DNA of 64,000 nucleotides from Roseibium denhamense (GTDB lineage Bacteria; Pseudomonadota; Alphaproteobacteria; Rhizobiales; Stappiaceae): positions 1-64,000 of the forward strand of contig NZ_SMLZ01000105.1 in NCBI RefSeq assembly GCF_009711415.1, in the 5' to 3' direction. The position numbers and the translations under genes were made by a program. Shown here one piece after another: positions 25,724 to 33,947 of the stretch. Each line of letters opens with the position of its first letter. Positions within the stretch are counted from its first letter, which is position 1. The notes beneath the pieces are model-generated. The model saw nothing but the letters and a program-made list of their open reading frames with translations, was not told the DNA's origin and did no database searches.

Positions 25724-25846
25724 CGGTTTGCTCCCAATGCTGGTCACTCAAACACTATCGCAATCGCTCATTCAAAGTTCAACAGGATCGTCTCACGCAT
25801 GCGGTTTGGAGCAGTCCTTTCCAAGTGAAGGTCAGGAGGAAACGAT

Positions 25847-26719
25847 ATGAAAGTGAGTGACCAGGGGCTCGCCTTTCTGGCGGCGCATGAGGGTTTCGTG
25901 TCCAGGGGATATCTGGATCCGGCCGGGATTGTCACCATCGGCTATGGCTTCACCATGCGCAGCCGGGTGTTTTCGTCCTGGTGGCGGCAAAGGACGGGAC
26001 AGAGCTTGAGAGTGGGGGACAGTCTTGCCCGCACAGACGCCAACAAGCTCCTTTTGAAACTCCTGGAAGAAGAATATGCCCCGCCGGTCCTGCGCCGGTT
26101 TCATCGGCTGTCACAACCTCAGTTCGACGCCTGTGTGTCCGTTGTCTATAATCTGGGCGCCGGGGCGCTGGGCTGGCGCTGGGCGCAGGCTCTGGCAGAC
26201 GGGCTGACGGCGAAGGCGGCAAGCTTGCTGCGCAAAACCGGAACGAGAGCGGGCGGGCGTGTGCTCAAGGGCCTTGTCCGGCGCAGAGCCGCCGAGGCCC
26301 GGTTGATCGAGACCGGAGACTACCGGATGTCCAAACCGCCTCTTCAGTCCTGCGATGATGTCCGCCAACTTCAGAGGAACTTGCAAAAACTCAGTTTCGA
26401 TCCTGGGCCGCTTGACGGCATTTGCGGGCCCATGACGCATGCCGCAATCACCGCGTTCCAAAAAGCACATCCGCCGCTTGTCGTGGACGGTGTTGCCGGA
26501 CCGGCGACCATGGCGACGTTGAAACGGGCTCTTGAAACACGTGCGGGCCAAGCCTTCACGGGAGCCGCCGCGCTCCTGTCTGGAGGGGTATGCGTGTCGT
26601 CCGGTGTGCCGTCTCACCTTGCTGCCATGGCGACAGGCCTCGTTGGCGGGCTCGGCTGCGGGCTACTGGTCCTATGGCTCTACCGGGGCCATCTACTCGC
26701 CCGCATCCCCTCCGGCTGA
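25847..26719 (+). CDS. GH24 lysozyme-type endolysin with peptidoglycan-binding domain and C-terminal membrane helix
   Basis: 290 residues with AGGAGGA before the ATG. Residues 1-160 are a lysozyme: Glu in LAAHEGF, IVTIGYGFT, and QFDACVSVVYNLGAGALGW. Residues ~165-230 are a PG_binding_1 domain (CDDVRQLQRNLQKLSFDPGPLDGICGP, then AAITAFQKAHP and DGVAGPATMATL). Residues ~240-285 are a hydrophobic stretch (ATGLVGGLGCGLLVLWLY). The C-terminal anchor is unusual for a soluble endolysin. With the small membrane protein behind it, it forms a lysis cassette at the end of the GTA cluster. Confidence 0.88.
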   Translation: MKVSDQGLAFLAAHEGFVSRGYLDPAGIVTIGYGFTMRSRVFSSWWRQRTGQSLRVGDSLARTDANKLLLKLLEEEYAPPVLRRFHRLSQPQFDACVSVVYNLGAGALGWRWAQALADGLTAKAASLLRKTGTRAGGRVLKGLVRRRAAEARLIETGDYRMSKPPLQSCDDVRQLQRNLQKLSFDPGPLDGICGPMTHAAITAFQKAHPPLVVDGVAGPATMATLKRALETRAGQAFTGAAALLSGGVCVSSGVPSHLAAMATGLVGGLGCGLLVLWLYRGHLLARIPSG

Positions 26720-26770
26720 CCGCCAAGCCTTAAGTTCCCTTCAAACCACTCAACCTTAGGAGAAGCTGTC

Positions 26771-26977
26771 ATGCACGGCTGGAAAACACTTGTCTTCAAC
26801 GGAACGGTCGGCCTTACGGCCTTGTGCGCGGAAGTGTTGAGTTATCTGGAAGCCGCCGACTGGCACAGTGTCTTGCCTGAAGGACAGGCTGCGCTGGTGA
26901 TTGCCGCCCTTGGCTTTGCGAACATTCTTCTCCGGCATGTGACCACGGGCCCTGCCGGGTGGAAGCGTCCGCATTGA
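26771..26977 (+). CDS. Holin-like small membrane protein
   Basis: 68 residues with two hydrophobic segments (LVFNGTVGLTALCAEVLSYL and ALVIAALGFANILLRHV) and a basic tail. It starts 51 bp after the endolysin stop, preceded by TAGGAGAAG. The size, topology and position suggest a holin releasing the endolysin. Small phage membrane proteins evolve fast, so the call rests mainly on context. Confidence 0.6.
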   Translation: MHGWKTLVFNGTVGLTALCAEVLSYLEAADWHSVLPEGQAALVIAALGFANILLRHVTTGPAGWKRPH

Positions 26978-27005
26978 CCAAACCGGCAGCGTTTTTTGCT
27001 GTTCA

Positions 27006-27030
27006 TCAGGCGGTGTTTTATGCTGCCTGA
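27006..27030. terminator. Hairpin between convergent holin and EAL genes
   Basis: Eight-pair stem TCAGGCGG 27006-27013 with CTGCCTGA 27023-27030 (one G-U pair), loop of nine. No T run follows. It may mark the 3' end of the lysis transcript. Confidence 0.4.
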
Positions 27031-27102
27031 CGGACAATGCCCGTACCTGTGGGAGCCCGGGGCTTCTCAATTAAAACAGGCTCGAAGTCCGCAGCTGGCG
27101 GC

Positions 27103-28779
27103 CTACCGGACGAGCGGAAACAGCTTGCCGAGCCGCTCGGTTTCCGGGATCCGGCGCTTCATGGCCTTTTCAAGCAAGTAGAGGGAAAAATCCTGGATCG
27201 GCATCGGCTTTGCAAAAAAGTAGCCCTGGCCAAAGTCGACACTGCGGTTTCGGAGCGCAGCCAGCTGTTCCATGGTTTCGATGCCTTCGGCGCACACGCT
27301 GATGCCTTGGGCGGAGGCGAGATCAAGAATGACGTTGATGAAGGCGCTGCGGGCCGTATCGGAATTGTGCGTCAGATCGTCGATAAACATCTTGTCGATC
27401 TTAATAAGGTCCGGTTTGAGCGCTTTGACCTGGGCCAGATTGGAGTAACCGGTCCCGAAATCATCAATGGCAATCGAGCAGCCGATACTCCTCAGATATT
27501 CAAGCGACTTGGCAATGCTCGTGCCCGCCCGGATCCCGGTTTCCAGGATTTCGCAGCTCAGGCTGATCTTGGCATCAGCGGCAAGCTTGAACACGGGGGA
27601 TCCGATCACCGTCTGGATCCGGTCATCTTCAAGATCGGCCTGGAAGAAATTGACGGCGACCTTGAAGCCCGGACGTCCTGCCAGGAGCGGGCTCAGGTCC
27701 TTGAGCGCCTTTTTGATGATGATCTCGGTAAATTCCCAGGTCAGGCCGAGCTCCTGGATGGTGGCTATGAACTGATCCGGATAGAGTTTCCCGTACTCGT
27801 CCTCAAAGCGGGCGAGCACTTCGCAGCCCTGGCACTCCATGGCCTCCAGGGTCATGATCGGCTGGTAGTAGGGCACAAAGCCAGCGCCTCCACGGGCAAC
27901 CGCCCGCCGGATGCGTCCCGCCGGACTGCGCATCTTGTGAACGATACGGTTCACCCGTTGCGATACCAAAAAACCGGTGATGCAGCTGAACAGGAAGAAG
28001 ATTGTCAGCGGCCACTTGTTCTCCCAAAGAACCGTGACCGAGCTGATCATGGTCAGATAGCAAAGGCTGATGGACCCGTCCGAACAGGCGCGGGCATAGA
28101 TGTTTCCAACCATTGGGCCAAAATCGTTTTTGTAAGCCGTGAGCAAATCTGGATTGCCGCTTGCCTGACTGCGGATCTTGTCCGGATCACCCGGATCGGC
28201 CACGTAGAACTGATCGTCTTCCGCAACCGCAAGATTGCCCGTTCTGGTAAACGAGACGCCGTATGACCCCTTTTTGACAACGGTAAGGGTATAGAGCCCT
28301 TCAATCGCCGAAATCGGGCGGTTGTACCAGGTCACCCGGTCGTCCGTTGAAAACAGCCCGCGGGTAGGATCGCCAAGATCAATCGGCGGATCAAACGCGC
28401 CGAAAACGGACGAACACTGGGCGTGGGTCGTCTCTGCACCGAAGTACCAGATGTTTGAAATACTGTTTTCGTGGAAAACGATGGTATTGAGCCGGCGCAG
28501 GTGATCCGGGCCGCAATCGGCGGGCCGTATCGATTCAAGCTGCGCGTAAAGACGGTCGCCGTCCTCCAGGCTCTGAACCCACTTGTTTAACAGCTCTGTT
28601 GTCTGACTTTTGAGCGTTGCCTTGCCTTGAACCGATATTACGGTCCATGCAACGAGCATCATGAGCGCCACGGTTGCTATTCCGGCGCCTAATCCATGCA
28701 GTGTAGGGCTTTTTGTTTGCACAGAACGATTGTCTGTCACTGATTTACCCGTTTGCGTTTCATCGGGCACTATGGACAT
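27103..28779 (-). CDS. CSS-motif/EAL-domain cyclic-di-GMP phosphodiesterase
   Basis: 558 residues. Membrane helix at about 30-50, periplasmic CSS-motif sensor domain (Cys in ADCGPDHLRRL and the CSS triplet in AQCSSVFG, probably a redox-switchable disulphide), second helix near 265-290 and a C-terminal EAL domain from about 310. Key EAL-domain catalytic residues are present (IDDFGTGYSN, IKIDK, AEGIE, GQGYFFAKP), but the name-giving motif reads EVL rather than EAL (CEVLARFED) and NFF replaces NLS. Likely an active or weakened c-di-GMP hydrolase controlled by periplasmic thiol state. Monocistronic. Confidence 0.9.
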   Translation of the reverse strand: MSIVPDETQTGKSVTDNRSVQTKSPTLHGLGAGIATVALMMLVAWTVISVQGKATLKSQTTELLNKWVQSLEDGDRLYAQLESIRPADCGPDHLRRLNTIVFHENSISNIWYFGAETTHAQCSSVFGAFDPPIDLGDPTRGLFSTDDRVTWYNRPISAIEGLYTLTVVKKGSYGVSFTRTGNLAVAEDDQFYVADPGDPDKIRSQASGNPDLLTAYKNDFGPMVGNIYARACSDGSISLCYLTMISSVTVLWENKWPLTIFFLFSCITGFLVSQRVNRIVHKMRSPAGRIRRAVARGGAGFVPYYQPIMTLEAMECQGCEVLARFEDEYGKLYPDQFIATIQELGLTWEFTEIIIKKALKDLSPLLAGRPGFKVAVNFFQADLEDDRIQTVIGSPVFKLAADAKISLSCEILETGIRAGTSIAKSLEYLRSIGCSIAIDDFGTGYSNLAQVKALKPDLIKIDKMFIDDLTHNSDTARSAFINVILDLASAQGISVCAEGIETMEQLAALRNRSVDFGQGYFFAKPMPIQDFSLYLLEKAMKRRIPETERLGKLFPLVR

Positions 28780-28924
28780 CGCATGTTAAGACGACGTCAA
28801 CTGGTCTGATCAAGATCAACAGATTTCGCATTAAAATCGCGTTTTTATGCATGAAAAGAGGGGCTCGGCCGCCAAATTTGCGGCGAAAGCGTTAGATCAT
28901 GACAGGAAGATGTACCATTTCAGA

Positions 28925-30178
28925 TCAAACGGCACCAACCACGCCGCCAAGGCGCTCGACCACCCACCATACGGACAGAATCGATATTGCGGCGAGGATG
29001 CCGAACCGGGCGGGATTGAGTGCCGGTTTGGCAAGTTCCCGGACCATGTAAACGAGGGTGAGCGTGACCCCCAAAATGATCAGCTGGCCAACCTCAATAC
29101 CGATGTTGAAGGCGAGCAGTGCGGGGATCAAATCCGGTGCGGTCCGTCCGAGAATGTCACTTAGGACGAAGGAAAAACCGAGGCCGTGCAACAGGCCGAT
29201 GCCTGTGAAGACAAGGATGGACCCTGACTTTCTCACCATGGCGGCGACGGCCGCATAAAGAACAGACGCTGCGATTGCGGTTTCAACCGCCGGGATAAAC
29301 CAGGGCCAGCTTGGCGTTGCGCCCAGGAAAGTTGCGATCAGTGTAACCGAATGACCGAGTGTAAAAGCCGTGACCAGAAAAATCAGTTTGCGGGTCGCTC
29401 CGACGCCAAGCGCAAGGGCCACCACCAGAAGGACGTGGTCCAGCCCCTCCAGGATATGCAGCATCCCTTGATAGACAAAATGACCGAATGTGGTCAGCCG
29501 CGATCCGTCCATAAGGGCGGGCGTTTCCAGCTGTCCCGGTGCAACCGAGGAGACGGGCGGATCGGCGCGGGCGTCGAGAAGATGATTGTCAATCTCAATG
29601 CCTGGACCGGGCAGAAGCGGCGCGTAGCCGGACTGGATCGACAAGATCCCACCCGTATCGTTGCTTGTCAGCCGGAGTGCGTAGTCAATGACGGCTTCGC
29701 CGAATACCGGGTCTGCCCCGGCGGACGGTAACGAGAGCGTGGCTTGAGCATCACTGAGCGATGCAAGGTCCTGATCGGGGCGCTGCGCATGAACCACAAA
29801 CCCGGTGATTTCGGCCGGCAGGTCGAGACCGGCCTGCGAAAAGACGAGGGCTCTTTCCAACCGGTTTTCGAAGTCGCGGCTGTCTCTTTGGATGGCGTGA
29901 GTATCAAGCCGGTAGCGGCTCCCGGTGCTTGTTGTCTCGACCGAAAGGAAAGGAGAGACGAGCGGCACTTGGTCGACCTGGGCCCGGCCGACAAGATCTG
30001 AAAAAACCAGGGGCGCAGGAACCCGCACATAGGCAACAAGTCCGCCGTTTCCTTCGGCGATCAGGATTGTGCGGACCTTGGTGCCTTCTGCAAAGTGCGC
30101 GAACGCGGATGGCTGCAGACAACCAACCGCAGCTGTAAGCGTGACCACAAGACTGAAGACAATGCGGGCAAAGGTCAT
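28925..30178 (-). CDS. HupE/UreJ family membrane protein
   Basis: 417 residues. Signal peptide (LVVTLTAAVGCLQPSAFA), a ~200-residue periplasmic beta-rich domain, then six or so membrane helices beginning with FVYQGMLHILEGLDHVLLVVALALG, followed by TAFTLGHSVTLIATFLG and LHGLGFSFVL. The histidine/aspartate motif HILEGLDH is characteristic of HupE/UreJ_2 proteins, implicated in metal (nickel/cobalt) or hydrogenase/urease-related functions in the founding members. No urease or hydrogenase gene lies nearby, so the substrate is open. Confidence 0.85.
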   Translation of the reverse strand: MTFARIVFSLVVTLTAAVGCLQPSAFAHFAEGTKVRTILIAEGNGGLVAYVRVPAPLVFSDLVGRAQVDQVPLVSPFLSVETTSTGSRYRLDTHAIQRDSRDFENRLERALVFSQAGLDLPAEITGFVVHAQRPDQDLASLSDAQATLSLPSAGADPVFGEAVIDYALRLTSNDTGGILSIQSGYAPLLPGPGIEIDNHLLDARADPPVSSVAPGQLETPALMDGSRLTTFGHFVYQGMLHILEGLDHVLLVVALALGVGATRKLIFLVTAFTLGHSVTLIATFLGATPSWPWFIPAVETAIAASVLYAAVAAMVRKSGSILVFTGIGLLHGLGFSFVLSDILGRTAPDLIPALLAFNIGIEVGQLIILGVTLTLVYMVRELAKPALNPARFGILAAISILSVWWVVERLGGVVGAV

Positions 30179-30543
30179 GGAGCCACTTCCGGACGTTGGC
30201 TGCGCGGGCGCAGGTCTTGCCCGGCGTCACTCCGGACAGTCTGAGCTTACAGCCTCAAATCCGGCAGCCCAAGGCATTTGCACATCTCAAACGGGATTTG
30301 CGGCTGGTGCGGTCCGCAGTCTGTTTGGTCCGCCGCAGAGCAGCGTTAAGGCAGAGCGCGCTGAGCGCTCAGCGCGATCATGACCAGGTTCGAGCCTTTA
30401 CGTCATCACTTTAAGAATACGGCGGTTTTTGAGCCGGAAGGGCTGACCTTGCGTCATGAAGATTTGTTGAAGTCTCCTGACAGAATGCTGTCAGGAGGGG
30501 CTTGATAAGGTGATCCCTGTCACAGCTTCAACGGAGACATTCC
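30179..30543. promoter_or_regulatory. Divergent intergenic region with two palindromes
   Basis: About 365 bases between the HupE-like and VOC genes. It holds a 20-bp perfect palindrome at 30357-30376 (CGCGCTGAGC and its complement) and a second inverted repeat at 30475-30498 (CTCCTGACA, six-base loop GAATGC, TGTCAGGAG). The latter is 46 bases before the VOC start, where an operator for the downstream WYL regulator would be expected. No gene is seen. Confidence 0.55.
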
Positions 30544-30927
30544 ATGACTTTCATGCCCGATCACTTCACCGTCTGGATGGAGATTCCTGTCACCAACCTG
30601 GACCAAGCGATCAGCTTTTATAATAAAGTATTCAAAACGGAGCTTAGACTTGTCACCGATATGGGACCCAATCCCTTTGCAATGTTCCCGGTCAAGGAAG
30701 ACGCCAGTGGCGTTGCAGGCCATCTTTACCCCGGAAAACCGGCGCCCAGAGGCACCGGCCCGACCGTTCATCTCCTGTGTCCCGACACTTTGGAAGAAAC
30801 GATGGAACGGTTTGCAGAATCGGGAGGGACGATCATCTCCGACCCGATTGCCATCCCGACCGGCCGTTTTGCCTATGGGGAGGATCCGGACGGAAACTCG
30901 ATCGGCCTTTTCATTTTCAACAGCTGA
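30544..30927 (+). CDS. VOC (glyoxalase/bleomycin-resistance fold) family protein
   Basis: 127 residues. One VOC unit: HFTVWMEIPVTNLDQAISFYNKVF at the N terminus, GPTVHLLCPDTLEETMERFAESGG in the middle and YGEDPDGNSIGLF at the end, with the usual His/Glu metal-site positions partly kept. Substrate unknown. It is 12 bp upstream of a YafY-type regulator and surely co-transcribed, so it may be the effector gene of that regulator. Confidence 0.85.
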   Translation: MTFMPDHFTVWMEIPVTNLDQAISFYNKVFKTELRLVTDMGPNPFAMFPVKEDASGVAGHLYPGKPAPRGTGPTVHLLCPDTLEETMERFAESGGTIISDPIAIPTGRFAYGEDPDGNSIGLFIFNS

Positions 30928-30939
30928 TGGACGGGCCCC

Positions 30940-31641
30940 ATGAGGCGGGCGGACCGGTTGTTCCAGATCGTTCAGTACTTGCGCGGCGGCCGGCTCGTCC
31001 GGGCGCGGCAGCTGTCCGAATGGCTGGAAGTCTCGGAGCGGACCATCTACCGCGATGTTGCCGATTTGCAGGCCTCGGGCGTTCCCGTCGAGGGGGCGGC
31101 CGGGGTCGGCTATCTGCTGCGCGACGGCTATGATCTGCCACCGCTCATGTTCACGCGCGATGAAATCGTTGCTCTTCTGGCCGGTGCCCGGTTGATCCGG
31201 GCCTGGGGCGGGGCGGCAATGGCGCGGGCCGCTGAAGAGGCCATGATCAAGATCGATGCTGTTTTGCCCGAAAAAATACGGGTGAAGCAAAACGAGGTCG
31301 AGATCCACGCGTTCGCGCCGGAGATGACACCGCAGACAAGGGCCCATCTCGACTTTCTGGAGGCGGCGGCCGATAGCCGCAAACGGCTCGCGATTGCCTA
31401 TTCCGATGCCCAGGGCGATCCGACAGACCGGATTGTGCGGCCGCTCGGTCTCTGGTTCTGGGGCAAGGTCTGGACCTTGGTCGGCTGGTGCGAATTGCGC
31501 CAGGATTTCCGCATGTTCCGGGTCGACCGGATGAGCGACATCCGCGAAACCGGTGACCGGTTCGAGCCGGAACCGGGTAAGACGCTCAAGGACTTTTACC
31601 TTGCGATGGAACAGGAAGGGTATCCGCAGCACGGCGCTTAA
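30940..31641 (+). CDS. YafY-type transcriptional regulator (HTH_11 plus WYL)
   Basis: 233 residues. An N-terminal winged helix (RADRLFQIVQYLRGGRLVRARQLSEWLEVSERTIYRDV in parts) is followed by LPPLMFTRDEIVAL and a WYL domain, with RIVRPLGLWFWGKVWTLVGWCELRQDFRMFRVDRM containing the WTLVGWCE variant of the motif. WYL domains sense ligands or nucleotides. It probably controls its own VOC operon through the upstream inverted repeat. The 3' end overlaps the converging LacI gene by 56 bp. Confidence 0.9.
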   Translation: MRRADRLFQIVQYLRGGRLVRARQLSEWLEVSERTIYRDVADLQASGVPVEGAAGVGYLLRDGYDLPPLMFTRDEIVALLAGARLIRAWGGAAMARAAEEAMIKIDAVLPEKIRVKQNEVEIHAFAPEMTPQTRAHLDFLEAAADSRKRLAIAYSDAQGDPTDRIVRPLGLWFWGKVWTLVGWCELRQDFRMFRVDRMSDIRETGDRFEPEPGKTLKDFYLAMEQEGYPQHGA

Positions 31642-32677
31642 CGCGTGCCGCCTGCTCTTGACTGGACGGGATGTTCATCGGTGTGACAATCTGAATATCG
31701 CTCTGGCTGAGGGCGGGCGGTTCGCCAATTCCTTGAAAAGCGAGAATATGGCGGAAGGCCGCGAGCATGTCTTCTTGAAGATCATGATAAAGTGCAATTG
31801 TGAGCTGCCTGGATTCTAGCAGCCCCAGATTGTCCTCATCCAGGTCATGGGCTATGAAGACGCTGGGCGTTTGTCCCGCTTTTTGAAGCGCATCAAGGAT
31901 GGCAAGATTTCCGCCGCCCATAGAATAAACGCCATCAACCGGTTGGGACGAACCGACGAGATCGGCGACCTTGCGGGCCGTGTTCATGTTGAGGCCGCCG
32001 CCTCCGCTGGCATCGATGAGCTTAATTTGCGGCCGCCTTTCCACTAGGTGGGTCTTGAAGCCCTGAAACCGCTCTTCTTCGCCCTGAAAACTGTGCTGGC
32101 TTAAAGTGGTGAGGACTGTCTGTGCGTTCTTGTCCAGCCATTGGTCCATTAGATAAGCCGCAGTTTGCCCGGCTCTTGTGTTGTTGAGCCCGGCATAGGC
32201 GACCCGCGCCGATCCAGGACAATCCGTGAATACGGTCACGACCGGAATGTTTTGCCCGGAAAGCGTGGCAATCGCGTCACGGACCGGCCCCGCGTCCTGT
32301 GCCTTCAAACAAACGCCTTGGGAACCACGTTTTCGCACCCGGCGCAGTTCTGCCGCGCATGCTTCTGGCGACAGGCGTTCAAAGAAGGAGAACCTCGGCC
32401 GGATGGCCAGGGGAGCCAGACGCGACAGGCCGGCATGTACTGCCTTTTCGATTTCCCGGCTGAACCGGGCAGGAGCTTCGACAATAATATCGATGAAAAT
32501 CCGGCGGCCCCGCGCGGCCAGCTGACCTTCCTGGCGCATCAGTTCGTCGATGGCATCCCGGACACGCCGTCTGGTTTGCGGACTGACATTTGCTCGGTCG
32601 TTTAACACACGATCGACCGTCGCTGTGCTCAAACCGGATTGGAGCGCAATCTCCTTGATCGGGAACCTATGTGTCAT
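31586..32677 (-). CDS. LacI-family transcriptional regulator
   Basis: 363 residues from ATG 32677 (MTHRFPIKEIALQSGLS); the frame is open up to 32974 but upstream codons overlap the divergent gene. The DNA-binding helix-turn-helix and hinge read IALQSGLSTATVDRVLNDRANVSPQTRRRV, quoted here in short parts. The periplasmic-binding-protein-like effector domain follows (IPVVTVFTDCP, YAGLNNTRAGQTAAYLM, DGVYSMGGGN, IAHDLDEDN). It is divergent from the PhyH gene with 84 bp between starts, so it very likely regulates it. Ligand probably a sugar-like molecule, unproven. Confidence 0.9.
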   Translation of the reverse strand: MTHRFPIKEIALQSGLSTATVDRVLNDRANVSPQTRRRVRDAIDELMRQEGQLAARGRRIFIDIIVEAPARFSREIEKAVHAGLSRLAPLAIRPRFSFFERLSPEACAAELRRVRKRGSQGVCLKAQDAGPVRDAIATLSGQNIPVVTVFTDCPGSARVAYAGLNNTRAGQTAAYLMDQWLDKNAQTVLTTLSQHSFQGEEERFQGFKTHLVERRPQIKLIDASGGGGLNMNTARKVADLVGSSQPVDGVYSMGGGNLAILDALQKAGQTPSVFIAHDLDEDNLGLLESRQLTIALYHDLQEDMLAAFRHILAFQGIGEPPALSQSDIQIVTPMNIPSSQEQAARVKRRAADTLPVPSQGKSP

Positions 32678-32761
32678 TTGATGGATTCTTGATGGTTTTT
32701 CACCGTCTGCGCAAGCCCGTCTGCTGGTAGTCTCTTTGCAATATGATTTTGGGAGGACATC

Positions 32762-33940
32762 ATGGATCAACAGCCAGCCCTGACAGGGTACTTCGATGAC
32801 ACGAGCTGCGATCTCGGCGCGTTCAAGGCATTGGTGTCGCAGCAGCTCGAGGCTGGTCTTGTGCCACATGCCGCGCGGATCGAGGCCAACATTCCGATTT
32901 ATGACATTGGCGATCTGAGTGACCGGCTTAACGGAGAGACAACAAGACGCCGTCTCATGGCGGAGTGGGCTCATGTTTTCCGGAGCCTGTCCGGCGTGAT
33001 TGTATTGAAAGGCGCGTTCGAAAATCTAGCCGCAATTGATGCCGCAACCGGCATCTACAATCAGATCATCGCCGAGGAAAAAGCCCAAAGTGGCGGTGGC
33101 GCTGATCATTTCGCAGCCGCTGGAGCCAACGACCGGATTTGGAATTCTCTTGAAAAGCTGTGTCTTGCAGCCCCCGATGTCTTTGCGGACTACTTTGCAA
33201 ACTTGGCACTCGATGCTGTTTGCGAGGCCTGGCTTGGGCCTAATTACCAAACGACGGCCCAGATCAATCTCGTCCGGCCTGGCGGTGCGGCACAAAAGGC
33301 CCATCGGGACTATCATCTGGGCTTTCAGAGCGCTGAAGACTGCGCCCGTTATCCGGCGCATGTGCACGATCTGTCACCGGTGATGACGCTTCAAGGGGCT
33401 GTTGCCCATACCGACATGCCGATTGTAAGTGGCCCGACGAAGTTGTTGCCGTTTTCTCAGCTGTACCGGCCCGGATATGCGGCCTACCGCCTGGAACCAT
33501 TCAGGGCGTTTTTTGAGGACAACTATGTTCAGGTGCCGCTCGAAAAAGGGGATGCGGTTTTCTTCAACCCGGCTCTGTTCCACGCAGCTGGTGCGAATAC
33601 CAGCGCAGATGTCCAGCGCATGGCTAACCTGTTGCAGGTCTCTTCGGCATTCGGCCGCACCATGGAGACTGTGGATCGCGACAAGATGTGCCGCGCCCTT
33701 TATCCGGTTCTTCTGCGCAAGCACGAGATCAGCGCCCTGTCTGAACCGTTGCTTGAGGCTGCCGCATCCTGTTGCGCAGAAGGTTATTCCTTCCCGACCA
33801 ATCTGGACATGGATCCACCCGTTGGCGGACTTGCGCCCGAAACGCAGAAACAGCTGATGATGCGGGCGCTGCGTGAGGCTCTTCCAGCCGAAGACTTTGA
33901 AGCTCTGCTCGACCGGCAGAACGCACGAAGGCGGTCATGA
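32762..33940 (+). CDS. Phytanoyl-CoA dioxygenase (PhyH) family protein
   Basis: 392 residues after GGGAGGAC. Non-haem iron(II)/2-oxoglutarate oxygenase: iron ligands His181 and Asp183 (HRDYH), distal His274 (FHAAGANTS) and 2-oxoglutarate-binding Arg286 (VQRMAN) are spaced as in the family. The N-terminal ~100 residues and C-terminal tail are family-specific. Divergent LacI-type control suggests use in catabolism or modification of a small inducing molecule. The substrate cannot be told. Confidence 0.87.
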   Translation: MDQQPALTGYFDDTSCDLGAFKALVSQQLEAGLVPHAARIEANIPIYDIGDLSDRLNGETTRRRLMAEWAHVFRSLSGVIVLKGAFENLAAIDAATGIYNQIIAEEKAQSGGGADHFAAAGANDRIWNSLEKLCLAAPDVFADYFANLALDAVCEAWLGPNYQTTAQINLVRPGGAAQKAHRDYHLGFQSAEDCARYPAHVHDLSPVMTLQGAVAHTDMPIVSGPTKLLPFSQLYRPGYAAYRLEPFRAFFEDNYVQVPLEKGDAVFFNPALFHAAGANTSADVQRMANLLQVSSAFGRTMETVDRDKMCRALYPVLLRKHEISALSEPLLEAAASCCAEGYSFPTNLDMDPPVGGLAPETQKQLMMRALREALPAEDFEALLDRQNARRRS

Positions 33941-33947
33941 AGGGGGC

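Noticed and set aside
8665-26977. Ordinary temperate prophage
   Set aside because: No integrase, repressor, replication genes or att-like direct repeats; order and short tape measure match a GTA.
27037-28266. 409-codon plus-strand frame across the EAL gene
   Set aside because: Shadow frame; the EAL reading on the other strand is unmistakable.
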